A DNA stretch of 64,000 nucleotides from JAHECQ01 sp047638695 (lineage in GTDB: Bacteria > Actinomycetota > Acidimicrobiia > Acidimicrobiales > SZUA-35), in contig JBLINY010000001.1 in assembly GCA_047638695.1 (NCBI GenBank), forward strand, positions 62,001 through 126,000. The letters run 5' to 3'. A model generated the notes under the pieces. It made no database searches. It had not been told where the DNA came from and was given only the letters and a program-made list of their open reading frames with translations. Positions within the stretch are counted from its first letter, which is position 1. The number at the start of each line of letters is the position of its first letter. A program made the translations under genes and the position numbers. Positions 8,709-17,734 of the stretch are shown piece after piece.

Positions 8709-10513
8709 CTGATCTTCACTTCTCGGATGAGCGGGCCACAGCGACGGAAGCGGCTGCCGTCGATGCTGTTCTGATCGACGCTGGGGTCGGACCTGCTGTC
8801 GTGGTCGAAGACGAACGGTTGGTGCGGGGTGGCGTCCATCGCCGGAACGAGCGTCGCCATCTGTTGTTGCCCTGCTTGCATGCGCTCCAGAGGGCAGCCG
8901 GCTGGATCTCGCCGGGTGGCCTGAATCATGCCTGTGACGTGTTGGCGGTGCCCCCCGCTGAGGCCTATGGCGTCGCCACATTCTACGATCTTTTCAGGGT
9001 CGACGACCCTGGTCATAGCGACGACGTTGTGCACGTGTGCGTCGACGCCGCCTGCCAGATTGCGAACGCCGAGGAGCGTGTCAGCACGCTCGAGGCCGAG
9101 GGCAAGCGGGTGCATCGTTCGCCATGCCTCGGCCAATGCGAACGACCAGTTGCGTTATTCGTCCAGGGCCGAGCAAAGGCTGACCGGGTGCCAGCGGATG
9201 CCGCGGTCGACTCGGGCCAGATCCCGCAGCTGCACGATCCGTCGTTGAAACTGCTTGGCCGCATTGGACGTCACGACCCGAAGTCACTTGATGCCTATGT
9301 GGCGGGCGGCGGATACACCGCACTGGCCAAGGCCTTCGCTCTGGGTGCGCCTGGCGTGGTGGAAGAGGTGGCCGTCTCCGGCCTCATGGGTCGTGGTGGG
9401 GCCGCCTTCCCAACCGGCGTCAAGTGGCGCGGTGTGGCAGCCGAGCCTGGCGTCGAGGCCGGAGTACAAAAGTACGTGGTTGCGAACGCTGATGAGTCCG
9501 AGCCCGGCACGTTCAAGGACCGCATCGTGATGGAGAACGATCCCTTCGCCCTGGTTGAAGCCTTGACCATTGCTGGCTTTGGCGTCGGCGCGACCAAGGG
9601 ATGGATCTACGTCCGCGGTGAGTATCCGCTGGCCACCGACCGCCTCCAGAACGCCATCGTTCAGGCCCGTGCTGCCGGCTTCTTGGGCACAGGTATCGCC
9701 GGCTCGTCGTTTGATTTCGACATCGAAATTCGTCGGGGTGCGGGCGCGTACATCTGCGGCGAAGAGACGGCGCTGTTCAACTCGCTCGAAGGATTCCGAG
9801 GTGAACCGCGCCAGAAGCCGCCGTTTCCGACGACGCATGGCCTCTTCAAACGGCCGACCGCCATCAACAACCCCGAGACGTTGTTGAATGTGCTCGACAT
9901 CGTGACGATCGGAGGCGAGGCCTACGCCGCCACCGGCACTGACGGAAGCAACGGTCAGAAATTGTTCTGTGTGTCGGGCCATGTGGCGTCGCCCGGAATT
10001 TACGAGGTTGAGTTTGGTCCGACACTGGGCGATCTCATTGCAATGGCCGGCGGTGTCACCGGCACCCTCCGCTCCGTTCTGCTCGGTGGCGCCGCCGGGT
10101 CGTTCGTCGGCCCTGAGGCGCTCGATATGCCGCTGACCTTCGAGGGTGTGCGTGAACGGGGTGTGTCTCTTGGGTCGGGCGTCATCATGGCATTCAACGA
10201 CACGGTCGACTTCCCTGCGGTTGTCACCCGGATCGCGCAGTTCTTCCGGGACGAGTCGTGCGGGCAATGTGTGCCCTGTCGAGTGGGTGCGGTTCGCCAA
10301 CACGAGTTGCTGGTTCGCACCGAAACGAAGGTTGGACCACCCGAGCTCAAGCTGCTGTCCGACATGGATCTGGCGATGAAAGATGCATCAATCTGCGGGC
10401 TCGGCCACACCGCGTCGACCGCAGTGCGTTCGGCCATCGACCTTGGCCTCATCGGAGCCAACCATTCGGGAGAATCCGATCCAGGAGATGCCAACGTAGG
10501 AGAGACGGAGTGA
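8705..10513 (+). CDS. NAD-linked formate dehydrogenase diaphorase subunit, NuoE-NuoF fusion
   Basis: A 602-residue electron-transfer subunit that passes electrons from formate dehydrogenase to NAD+. Residues 1-170 are NuoE-like with the thioredoxin-fold [2Fe-2S] cysteines (CVDAAC and CLGQC). Residues 180-590 are NuoF-like with the NADH loop GLMGRGGAAFPTGVKW, the FMN motifs NADESEPGTFKDR and GAGAYICGEETAL, and the [4Fe-4S] motif ESCGQCVPCRVG with a further Cys near residue 562. The GTG start overlaps the fdhA stop (GTGA), which sets the start and indicates coupling. Similar fused subunits occur in FdsB-type formate dehydrogenases and NAD-reducing hydrogenases. Confidence 0.93.
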   Translation: MTDLHFSDERATATEAAAVDAVLIDAGVGPAVVVEDERLVRGGVHRRNERRHLLLPCLHALQRAAGWISPGGLNHACDVLAVPPAEAYGVATFYDLFRVDDPGHSDDVVHVCVDAACQIANAEERVSTLEAEGKRVHRSPCLGQCERPVALFVQGRAKADRVPADAAVDSGQIPQLHDPSLKLLGRIGRHDPKSLDAYVAGGGYTALAKAFALGAPGVVEEVAVSGLMGRGGAAFPTGVKWRGVAAEPGVEAGVQKYVVANADESEPGTFKDRIVMENDPFALVEALTIAGFGVGATKGWIYVRGEYPLATDRLQNAIVQARAAGFLGTGIAGSSFDFDIEIRRGAGAYICGEETALFNSLEGFRGEPRQKPPFPTTHGLFKRPTAINNPETLLNVLDIVTIGGEAYAATGTDGSNGQKLFCVSGHVASPGIYEVEFGPTLGDLIAMAGGVTGTLRSVLLGGAAGSFVGPEALDMPLTFEGVRERGVSLGSGVIMAFNDTVDFPAVVTRIAQFFRDESCGQCVPCRVGAVRQHELLVRTETKVGPPELKLLSDMDLAMKDASICGLGHTASTAVRSAIDLGLIGANHSGESDPGDANVGETE

Positions 10514-11499
10514 GCAGCCAACGAAGGTCCGTCTCCCAGGCGTCCATTGCCGAGACGCCTATCACTGAGACGCCTATAACTGAGACGCCTATAACTGAGA
10601 CGCCTATAACTGAGACGCCTATAACTGAGACGCCTATAACTGAGACGCCTATAACTGAGACAATTGTGTCGATAACAGTTGATGGCGCAGCGGTTGGCAT
10701 CCCAGCGGGGAGCACCATTCTTGATGCGTGCAATGCTGCCGGAGTCGACACGCCCACGCTCTGTTGGGCCGAAAATCTCACGCCGGTAAACGTCTGTCGG
10801 GTTTGTGTCGTCGAGGTCGACAACAATCGCACCCTGGTGCCGTCGTGTTCACGCGTGGCCGAGGAAGCCATGGTCGTCCAGACTGATTCAGAGCGGGTTC
10901 GTCACAGTCGCAAGATGGTGCTCGAGTTCCTGTCTTCCGGCGTCGATCTGAGCCAGACCGATGGCATGGCTGCAGCGATGGAGCGTTATGGCGCCGAGCC
11001 CGAGCGCTACATCGACCCTCAGACGATGAATGAAGAGGTCCTGATCCAGGACAACCTCTACATCCGTGACTACGACAAGTGCGTGCTCTGCTACAAGTGT
11101 GTCGAAGCCTGCGGCGACGATGCTCAGCACACGTTCGCCATCGCGGTGAAGGGCCGGGGCTTCGAGGCCCGGATCAGCACCGAGTTCAACGCCGAGCTTC
11201 CCGACTCGGCGTGCGTCTATTGCGGAAACTGTGTGACGGTCTGCCCCACCAACGCGCTGCAATTCAAAACCGAGTTCGATCTTCGTCAGGCCGGACAATG
11301 GAAGGCCGATGAACAGACGGTCACCCGCACTGTGTGCTCCTACTGTGGGGTCGGGTGCAACCTCGAGATGCATGTGCAGGATGACACCATCGTGAAGGTC
11401 ACATCGCCGGCCGATCACTCGGTAGCGGCCGGCATGCTCTGTATCAAAGGGCGCTTCGGCTGGAACTACGTGCAGCCAACCATCACCCGTAAGCCCTAG
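10510..11499 (+). CDS. Formate dehydrogenase iron-sulfur subunit carrying the detached [4Fe-4S] domain of the catalytic subunit
   Basis: A 329-residue protein. Residues 1-50 are a sevenfold ITETP repeat. Residues 50-130 form a [2Fe-2S] ferredoxin domain (CWAENLTPVNVCRVC...C). Residues 175-255 contain two [4Fe-4S] motifs (CVLCYKCVEAC and CVYCGNCVTVC), as in the N-terminal part of NuoG and FdsA. Residues 270-329 are the molybdopterin Fe4S4 domain (CSYCGVGC...CIKGRFGW), which normally begins the catalytic polypeptide. The protein stops just where the separate FdhA begins to align. The GTG start overlaps the stop of the diaphorase gene. Together the three genes rebuild one complete NAD-dependent formate dehydrogenase. 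Confidence 0.88.
   Translation: MSSQRRSVSQASIAETPITETPITETPITETPITETPITETPITETPITETIVSITVDGAAVGIPAGSTILDACNAAGVDTPTLCWAENLTPVNVCRVCVVEVDNNRTLVPSCSRVAEEAMVVQTDSERVRHSRKMVLEFLSSGVDLSQTDGMAAAMERYGAEPERYIDPQTMNEEVLIQDNLYIRDYDKCVLCYKCVEACGDDAQHTFAIAVKGRGFEARISTEFNAELPDSACVYCGNCVTVCPTNALQFKTEFDLRQAGQWKADEQTVTRTVCSYCGVGCNLEMHVQDDTIVKVTSPADHSVAAGMLCIKGRFGWNYVQPTITRKP
10552..10656 (+). repeat. 15-bp tandem repeat x7 inside the FeS-subunit gene
   Basis: Seven near-identical 15-base units beginning gagacgcct encode ITETP repeats between the start codon and the ferredoxin domain. Only one base differs in the first unit. The length is a multiple of three, so gain or loss of units keeps the frame and only changes a flexible N-terminal tail. 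Confidence 0.95.
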
Positions 11500-11571
11500 G
11501 CCACCCGCAAGCCCGAGACGAACGATGGGGCGGGTTTGCCCCTCGGACGCTGGGGCGCAAGGCTCGGCGTC

Positions 11572-12411
11572 ATGGGATTTAGACTTGCGAATGTGGCCGG
11601 CCGGGCGGCCTTGGTCGAGAACGACGAGTGGTACGACCTCGAACGGGTGAGCGGTGGCGCTTACGACGGTGATCCAATGGCGGCGGTGGTTGGCCATGCC
11701 GGGCTACACGCCCTGGCGGCTGGCTTGGGTGGACACGAGGCTGATGGGTCGATGGCCGACGCCGACCTCGGCGCGCCCGTGCCTGCGCCCAGGAACAATT
11801 TTGCCATCGGGCTGAACTACAAGGACCACGCAGCCGAGGCCGACCTCGAGCTACCAACGAAACCGTTGATCTTCACCAAGTTTCCCAGTTGCATCAGCCC
11901 ACCAAATGTCGATATCGAACTACGTACCGAAACCGGTGACTACGAGGTTGAGGTCGTCGTCGTGATCGGCGAGGGTGGTCGTGACATAGCGGCTGATGAC
12001 GCGTGGCGCCATGTCGCCGGAATCACGTGTGGGCAGGACGTCTCCGATCGCCGTCTCCAGTTCGCAGCGAAACCGCCACAGTTCGCTATGGGCAAGTCAC
12101 GCGATACGTACGGTCCGATCGGTCCGGTGCTGGTGTCGCCCGACTTGTTCGACAATCCGGACGAGATCGATCTGAGCTGCTCGGTCAATGGGGAAGAGCG
12201 CCAACGGGATAACACTCGGAACCTCATCTTCACCGTGCCGCACCTGATCGCTTACATCTCGGCCATCACCACACTGGCTCCCGGTGACATGATTTTCACC
12301 GGTACGCCTGAGGGCGTCGGTGGTCCGAAGCGGATCTACCTGAAACCGGGTGATGTCGTCGTCTCGACCGTTGCCGGCGTCGGCACCATGACCAACACGT
12401 GTGTGGCCTGA
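11572..12411 (+). CDS. Fumarylacetoacetate hydrolase family protein
   Basis: A 279-residue enzyme of the FAH superfamily (metal-dependent hydrolases, decarboxylases and isomerases of beta-diketo and acylpyruvate compounds). It shows GLNYKDHAAE (near residue 83) and the ExE metal ligands in YEVEVVVVIG, followed by CGQDVSDR and the C-terminal FTGTPEGVG...PGDVV. The ATG at 11572 fits the family start; the frame is open further upstream but without conserved residues. It is followed after 3 bp by an SDR gene, so the two probably act in one catabolic route. The substrate cannot be named. Confidence 0.88.
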   Translation: MGFRLANVAGRAALVENDEWYDLERVSGGAYDGDPMAAVVGHAGLHALAAGLGGHEADGSMADADLGAPVPAPRNNFAIGLNYKDHAAEADLELPTKPLIFTKFPSCISPPNVDIELRTETGDYEVEVVVVIGEGGRDIAADDAWRHVAGITCGQDVSDRRLQFAAKPPQFAMGKSRDTYGPIGPVLVSPDLFDNPDEIDLSCSVNGEERQRDNTRNLIFTVPHLIAYISAITTLAPGDMIFTGTPEGVGGPKRIYLKPGDVVVSTVAGVGTMTNTCVA

Positions 12412-12414
12412 GTC

Positions 12415-13170
12415 ATGGATCTCGGCATCACAGGACGAAAAGCGCTCGTCACCGGCAGCTACCGGGGGACAGGATCGGCGATCGCCGCCTCATTGGCAGC
12501 CGAAGGTGTGCACGTTCTCGTGCATGGCTTTGAACTGGGCCAGGCCGATGAGGTTGTCGCATCGATAGTGGCCGCCGGCGGATCGGCGACCGCAGTCGTT
12601 GGCGATCTGCTGACCGACGAGGGCGCGGCTGAGCTGCTGGCGGCTTGCGGCGACGATCTCGACATCGTTGTGTGCAACTACGGAGTGGCCGAGGGGGGCC
12701 GATGGGCGACGGCAACGTCGGATGATTGGTTCGACGCCTACAACAAGAATGTTGTCTCGATCGTTCGCATCGCCAGTGCGGTCGCCCCCCAGCTGGCGGC
12801 GAGATCTTGGGGTCGAATCGTGCTGCTCGGGACGGTGGGCTCTGTCCGTCCGGCCAAACAGCGACCCCAGTACTACGGAGCCAAGGGAGCGCTGCCAGCC
12901 ATCACCGTGAGCTTGGCCAAGGAGATGGCCAATACGGGTGTGACCGTGAACTTGGTTAGCCCGGGCATCATCGCCACGGCCGAGGTTCTTGAGCGGCTTG
13001 GCGATCGGCCATTCGAAGACGTGTTCGGTATGTCGACGCTCACCGGACGGCCAGCAGAGCCCAAGGAGGTCGCCGATCTTGTCACCTACGTGTGCAGCGA
13101 GCAGGCCGCCCCTATTACTGGCAGCAACTTCCGGATCGACAGCGGAACGGCCGAAACGGTGACCCCCTAG
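12415..13170 (+). CDS. SDR family NAD(P)-dependent oxidoreductase
   Basis: A 251-residue short-chain dehydrogenase. It has a dinucleotide-binding TGSYRGTGSAIA near residue 14, the strand VVCNYG in place of NNAG, a catalytic Ser region (LLGTVGS) and a YGAKGA active-site Tyr-Lys pair near residue 158. The C-terminal DSG of the family is present. It sits 3 bp after the FAH-family gene, so co-transcription is likely. Substrate unknown. Confidence 0.88.
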   Translation: MDLGITGRKALVTGSYRGTGSAIAASLAAEGVHVLVHGFELGQADEVVASIVAAGGSATAVVGDLLTDEGAAELLAACGDDLDIVVCNYGVAEGGRWATATSDDWFDAYNKNVVSIVRIASAVAPQLAARSWGRIVLLGTVGSVRPAKQRPQYYGAKGALPAITVSLAKEMANTGVTVNLVSPGIIATAEVLERLGDRPFEDVFGMSTLTGRPAEPKEVADLVTYVCSEQAAPITGSNFRIDSGTAETVTP

Positions 13171-13211
13171 TCGAACGCCAGCTCCCTGAAACCCGGCCTA
13201 ACATCTCGGCC

Positions 13212-14021
13212 ATGAGCTTTGATGTCGGCGACCACCTCGATGCGGTTACCGAAATGGTCAGGGAGGCAAGCGTGCTGTCTCTCGAGTGGTTCCGTCGTCC
13301 AATGGACGTCGAGAACAAGGGCACCGGGGTGGCGACCGATGCTGCCATCAGTCGCTTCGATCCCGTGACGGCTGCCGATCGAGCGGTCGAGGATGCCCTG
13401 CGGTCGGCGCTGGCTCAGCGCTTTCCTAACCATGAGATCATGGGGGAGGAGCGTGGCACGACCGGCAGCGGCGACCATCGTTGGGTGATCGATCCAATCG
13501 ATGGAACCCGCGCGTTCATCGCTGGTCAACCACTGTGGGGAACCATCCTCGGGCTGCAACGAGGCGACGAGGTCATCGCAGGTTGGCTGCATCAACCGAC
13601 GCTCAACCACACCTATGTCGGCACGTCGGCAGGCGCCTCGTTGAGCGAGGGCGGCCAGATGGGTCCGATCCACACCAGTGCGGTCACGAGGTTGGAAGAC
13701 GCCATCGTGCTCTGCACGCACCCCGACATGTTCAAGGGCACAGACGTTGAACGCTGGCAGCGGATCGAGCAGCGAGCCCGACTGACCCGGTTCGGTGGTG
13801 ACTGCGTGAACTACGGCTACCTGGCATCGGGCTACGCCGATCTCGTGATCGAATGCGGCCTCGAACCGTACGACGTCATTCCGCTGATTCCGATCGTTGA
13901 GGCAGCCGGTGGCATCATCACCGGGTTGGACGGACAGCCGCCGCTCGAAGGTGGCTGGGCGATCGCCGGGGCCACCGCCGAACTTCACGCCTCTGCGCTG
14001 ACCGCCTTGCACGGCGACTGA
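13212..14021 (+). CDS. hisN: Inositol monophosphatase family protein, probably histidinol-phosphatase
   Basis: A 269-residue Mg2+-dependent phosphatase. Metal ligands are in GEERG (near residue 80), WVIDPIDGTRAFIAG (near 95) and EPYDVIPLIPIVEAAGG (near 220). The DGTRAFIAGxPxWGT wording is that of the HisN branch, which removes phosphate from L-histidinol phosphate, rather than the DGTxNF of inositol monophosphatases. No other his genes are nearby, so inositol or other sugar phosphates remain possible. Start at ATG 13212, where homology begins. Confidence 0.75.
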   Translation: MSFDVGDHLDAVTEMVREASVLSLEWFRRPMDVENKGTGVATDAAISRFDPVTAADRAVEDALRSALAQRFPNHEIMGEERGTTGSGDHRWVIDPIDGTRAFIAGQPLWGTILGLQRGDEVIAGWLHQPTLNHTYVGTSAGASLSEGGQMGPIHTSAVTRLEDAIVLCTHPDMFKGTDVERWQRIEQRARLTRFGGDCVNYGYLASGYADLVIECGLEPYDVIPLIPIVEAAGGIITGLDGQPPLEGGWAIAGATAELHASALTALHGD

Positions 14022-14146
14022 CGTCACTTCGCTCGGCCTTCCCAAGACCAAAGTTCCGGACCGCACACAAGCCACTGACATTTCGTGCCGATACGCCTTC
14101 GATGGTGTTGCGGTTGGATTCCAGCCCTCGGAACCCCGAGGTGGTT

Positions 14147-15868
14147 GTGAGAAACTCCGCGGCCGTGGAGAGATGGCGCGGTCTGATCGGAGTATTGCTG
14201 TTGGCGATACTCGCCATCGGCGCTGCCACTGAACCCGCCAATGCTCAGGAAACAACGCTGGCCGACCGTGGAGTCATCGTCGGCCTCGGTGATGGAGAGC
14301 AGGCCGTGATCGCTCAGTCGGGCACTACTGCGGGATCGACCCTCGGCGTCCGGGTTTTCCTCGATGCACCCGTCCCCGGCCTGTTCGCCGTCGTCCGACC
14401 GCTCGATGGGTCACATGCACTGGCCCAGCATCGTCTTCCCAGCGATCCGGTTGGAACATCAATCGATGTTTCACTCGAGCTCGATTTGCCGATCGGCCGT
14501 TACCTCCTGTGGCCATGCGTTGGCTTTTACGTCGAGACGTGCACCGAGCTGGGTGTAGGCCTCCCCTTCGAAGTCATCAGCGGCGAGCTTCGTGCGCTGA
14601 TGCCAGGCCACAATCGGGCGTCGGCCGAGCGAATCAACGTGGTGTTCGTCGGCAGCGGCGTGGGCGCGGGTGGCGTTGCGCCGCTAGCTCTCGACCTGCT
14701 GATGCTCGATGGACCGATCAATGTCGGCACCGACTTGTTGTATGGCCCGATGGCTATCGAACCGCTCGCCTCAAACCACGACAAGTTCAACTTCTGGTTT
14801 CTCGACCACCAGCTGACCTCTGAGATCGGGTTGTTCGAGCATCCCGATCCGGCTGCAGTTGTTGCCGCTCTTGGCTTGCCGAATATTCAGTTGACGGTGC
14901 TGTACGCATCAGCGGACGGGCCGAGTGATGCGCGGATGACGTCGTTCTTTGGTGATCGGGAACTGCCCGCAATCGACGGCCTGCGATTCGGGGGCGTGCG
15001 GCTGTCGGTCGACCTCGAGGCTCCGCTCTGGGCGGCCCCGACTCTGGCCCACGAATGGGGCCATGGTCTGTTTGCCTTGCGCGATGAGTACAGCGCTCCC
15101 GACGAGCGGCCGGCCTTGACTCGCTACCCGAACTGCGCGCCCGATCTCTCCACTGCCCAACGGTGGTGGGGCCATCTTCTCGGCCATGTTGACCCATTCG
15201 TCTATGACGTGCTCCGAGCCCGCACGGATGCCGGGCTGCCAGTCGACACCTTCGATCAACCGCTGCCTGAGCTGGTGCGGGTCGGGATGGTGCCAGGCGG
15301 TTGCTACGGAGCGGCAGACGACGCGGTCGCCTTCCGTCCATCGTTCGACTCGCTGATGAACAACGAGCTGCCCGTCTTTGGGTCCGTCAACAGGGCACGA
15401 GTCGAGGATGTGCTCGAACACTTCTCGGGTCGAGGTGAGCTCGACGACCTCGATGACCTCATCCTGTCTTGCACGTCGCGCCTCCAGCAGATGACGTGCG
15501 AGGGACGGCTCAGGTCGTACTTCGATCCACCCTCGTCGGGTCTCATGGTGGGGGGCCGGCAGTGTCAGTTCGCTACGGACGACGAACCGATCGTGGTGAC
15601 GTGCGCCGGTCCGGTGCCAGCGGGTGGTTTCGCCACGATCGCCGCGGGTCTCCAGCGAGATCGGGTCGAGGTCACCAATCTGGACCCACCGCCCACCGAT
15701 AAACCGGCGAGCGGAGGCCCAGCCCAGGACGCGAAGCATGCGAGGGGAACGCCCTTGACCGACGACGGGGAAGAGACGGGTTCGATCGTTCGGTTCTGGG
15801 GAATCTTGGCCGCGACGACGGTGACCGCTGGAGGGCTTGCAGGGCGAGCTCGTCGAGTCAGGTACTGA
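14147..15868 (+). CDS. Secreted metallopeptidase, M64 (IgA peptidase-like) type
   Basis: About 573 residues. An N-terminal signal peptide ends near ANA-QE, and a C-terminal hydrophobic segment (GILAATTVTAGGLAG) is followed by Arg, so the protein is probably membrane-anchored on the outside. The metallopeptidase signature HEWGHGLFALRDEY, with two zinc His, the catalytic Glu and the downstream Asp-Glu, matches the M64 pattern. A GAGG box precedes the GTG at 14147; an ATG at 14102 would add 15 residues. Several Cys pairs in the C-terminal half suggest disulfides. It ends overlapping the convergent hydrolase gene by 11 bp. The substrate is unknown. Confidence 0.7.
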   Translation: MRNSAAVERWRGLIGVLLLAILAIGAATEPANAQETTLADRGVIVGLGDGEQAVIAQSGTTAGSTLGVRVFLDAPVPGLFAVVRPLDGSHALAQHRLPSDPVGTSIDVSLELDLPIGRYLLWPCVGFYVETCTELGVGLPFEVISGELRALMPGHNRASAERINVVFVGSGVGAGGVAPLALDLLMLDGPINVGTDLLYGPMAIEPLASNHDKFNFWFLDHQLTSEIGLFEHPDPAAVVAALGLPNIQLTVLYASADGPSDARMTSFFGDRELPAIDGLRFGGVRLSVDLEAPLWAAPTLAHEWGHGLFALRDEYSAPDERPALTRYPNCAPDLSTAQRWWGHLLGHVDPFVYDVLRARTDAGLPVDTFDQPLPELVRVGMVPGGCYGAADDAVAFRPSFDSLMNNELPVFGSVNRARVEDVLEHFSGRGELDDLDDLILSCTSRLQQMTCEGRLRSYFDPPSSGLMVGGRQCQFATDDEPIVVTCAGPVPAGGFATIAAGLQRDRVEVTNLDPPPTDKPASGGPAQDAKHARGTPLTDDGEETGSIVRFWGILAATTVTAGGLAGRARRVRY

Positions 15869-16745
15869 ATGGTTGACGCCGGGCCAGGCCCGCGATGGCA
15901 TCAGTGATTTGGGGCAACAACGGGGTCGGCAGATCGTGACCCATGGCATCGAGCACGAGCAGATCGGCCCCGGGAACGGCTTCGGCGGTGGCGTAGCCAC
16001 TGGAAACGTCGATCAGGCTGTCGGCTCGACCGTGAATAACAAGAAACGGGAGATCGACAGTGGCGAGCCTTCCAGTTCTGTCCCCGCTTGCCACGATGGC
16101 GGCCATCTGAAATGGGGCTCCGGTCGGATGAAACGAACGCTCGATCGCGCCTCGGGTTCGGGCCTCCGCCTCGGCTCGGTTCCAAAGCGGTCCGCTGACG
16201 AGGCGGTTTACCTCGATGGCATGTTCGACCGCCGCCTCGGGATCAGCTGGCGGAGGCGCGAGCAGCGCAGCGAGTACTTCTGGGTCGGCCGGTTGGACAC
16301 CAGAACCGCCGGTGGTCGACATGATGGATGTGGCCGACAAGACACGACTCGGGTGTTCGATAGCGAGGTGTTGCACGATCATGCCGCCCATGGACGAGCC
16401 AGCCACGTGCGTCTGCCGAATCCCCAGGACGTCCAGCAACGCAATGGCGTCGCCGGCCATGTCTGACAGCGTGTACGGCACATCGAAGTCCGTGTCGCTC
16501 GCAGCCACCTTCGCCAGGAGGGTTGCGACATCAGGGCTCGGTTGTTGCGTCTTTTCCGAGAGGCCCGCATCACGATTGTCGAAGCAGACAACTCGGAAGC
16601 CTTGCCCGACAAGGGCATCGATGAAGCCATCGGACCAGTTGGTCAGCTGCGCCGTGTAACCGCAGACAAGAAGCATCGCGGGGTCATCAGGATGGCCGTG
16701 GTCTTCGTAGTAGATCTGGATGCCACGAGCATCGGCGATTGGCAT
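15858..16745 (-). CDS. Alpha/beta hydrolase
   Basis: A 295-residue serine hydrolase. The nucleophile elbow is GSSMGG (near residue 120), the acid lies around GRADSLIDV and the catalytic His is in GHDLP. Residues 30-60 (CGYTAQLTNW, DNRDAGLS) resemble the aclacinomycin methylesterase / pimeloyl-ester branch of the fold. It is a single gene following the conservon on the minus strand. Substrate unknown. Confidence 0.88.
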   Translation of the reverse strand: MPIADARGIQIYYEDHGHPDDPAMLLVCGYTAQLTNWSDGFIDALVGQGFRVVCFDNRDAGLSEKTQQPSPDVATLLAKVAASDTDFDVPYTLSDMAGDAIALLDVLGIRQTHVAGSSMGGMIVQHLAIEHPSRVLSATSIMSTTGGSGVQPADPEVLAALLAPPPADPEAAVEHAIEVNRLVSGPLWNRAEAEARTRGAIERSFHPTGAPFQMAAIVASGDRTGRLATVDLPFLVIHGRADSLIDVSSGYATAEAVPGADLLVLDAMGHDLPTPLLPQITDAIAGLARRQPFST

Positions 16746-16784
16746 GGTGAAAAGGGTAGCTGCCTGAGGACGAGGCGACGGTTG

Positions 16785-17381
16785 TCAACCAGTCGAGGTC
16801 TCGAGGCGGGCCAGCAGATTGTCGAACAGGGCGAGGAGGACGGCCTTCACGGACTCCTTGTCGCGAGCATCGCATGACACGAAGGGGATGGCCTCGGGCA
16901 CGTTGAGGGCGTAGCGGACCGCCTCAAGTGGCGGCCGGTGCTCTGGGTCGAAGTCGTTCAGCGCGACCACGAAGGGAATGCCCTTCGTTTCGAAGTAGTC
17001 GACCGCCGCGTAACAGTCGTCGAGCCGGCGGGTGTCGACAAGTACAACGGCGCCGAGGGCACCGTTGGAAAGGTCGTCCCACATGAAGCCGAAACGGTCC
17101 TGGCCCGGTGTTCCGAACAGATACATGACGAGATCTCTGGCGATCGTCAGTCGGCCGAAATCCATTGCGACCGTGGTGGAGGTCTTGCCGGAGATGAGCG
17201 ACGTGTCGTCGATACCGAGGCTGACGTCGGTGATTGCGGCCTCAGTTCTCAGTGGTTTGACCTCGCTGACCGTGCCGACGAACGTGGTCTTACCAACGCC
17301 GAAGCCACCAGCGATCACAAACTTGACCGAGGTCGGTGCCGCTTCGACTTGTAGTTCGTCCCTAGAGGGCGCGTACGCCAT
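16785..17381 (-). CDS. cvnD: Conservon GTPase CvnD
   Basis: A 198-residue Ras-like small GTPase of the MglA/CvnD group. The P loop is GGFGVGKTT (near residue 25), switch II is FGTPGQDRF, and ALNDFD stands in for the NKxD base-recognition motif. It is the last gene of a four-gene conservon and overlaps cvnC by 20 bp. In Streptomyces, CvnD cycles with the CvnB roadblock protein near the membrane and affects development and antibiotic production. Confidence 0.92.
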   Translation of the reverse strand: MAYAPSRDELQVEAAPTSVKFVIAGGFGVGKTTFVGTVSEVKPLRTEAAITDVSLGIDDTSLISGKTSTTVAMDFGRLTIARDLVMYLFGTPGQDRFGFMWDDLSNGALGAVVLVDTRRLDDCYAAVDYFETKGIPFVVALNDFDPEHRPPLEAVRYALNVPEAIPFVSCDARDKESVKAVLLALFDNLLARLETSTG

Positions 17382-17730
17382 CGATCAGTCTCCTCACGAG
17401 CTCGACGTCAGTTGTCGACGCGGTTTGATGTACTTCGAGTAGTTCACTGCCGGCCATGTCGCCGACAAGAACGCAGACCACGCCAAGGGGCAGCTGAAGG
17501 TAGGCCGACACTTCGGCCGCCGACGAGCGTTCGTCGAGGGCGTCCCAAATCTTGCGTTGGATCGAGTCGAGTCGGGCGACGACGGGAGCGTCGACGACGC
17601 GCCGGTCGATGAGAGACTCCATCCGCACGTCGACGTTCGTCGATGAACGGGTGCGCCCTTTCGTGAGCATGAAGGGACGGACAACGTTTCCCTCCTGCTC
17701 TTCGTGGTCGTCGTACAATGGGTCCGCCAT
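17362..17730 (-). CDS. cvnC: Conservon protein CvnC (DUF742)
   Basis: A 122-residue DUF742 protein. It starts with an acidic leader, then VVRPFMLTKGRTRS, and has a C-terminal winged-helix-like half (LQLPLGVVCVLVGDMAGSELLEVHQ). It lies between cvnB (4 bp away) and cvnD (overlapping) in the standard order. DUF742 proteins partner the roadblock protein and GTPase; the biochemical role is not defined. Confidence 0.92.
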   Translation of the reverse strand: MADPLYDDHEEQEGNVVRPFMLTKGRTRSSTNVDVRMESLIDRRVVDAPVVARLDSIQRKIWDALDERSSAAEVSAYLQLPLGVVCVLVGDMAGSELLEVHQTASTTDVELVRRLIDGVRAL

Positions 17731-17734
17731 TGCC

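Noticed and set aside
9284..10303. 339-residue open frame antisense to the NuoEF-like gene
   Set aside because: Shadow frame of a strongly conserved gene; no recognisable domain.
10552..10656. Regular repeats as a CRISPR array
   Set aside because: Units are only 15 bp, directly adjacent with no unique spacers, in frame within a coding gene, and no cas genes are present.
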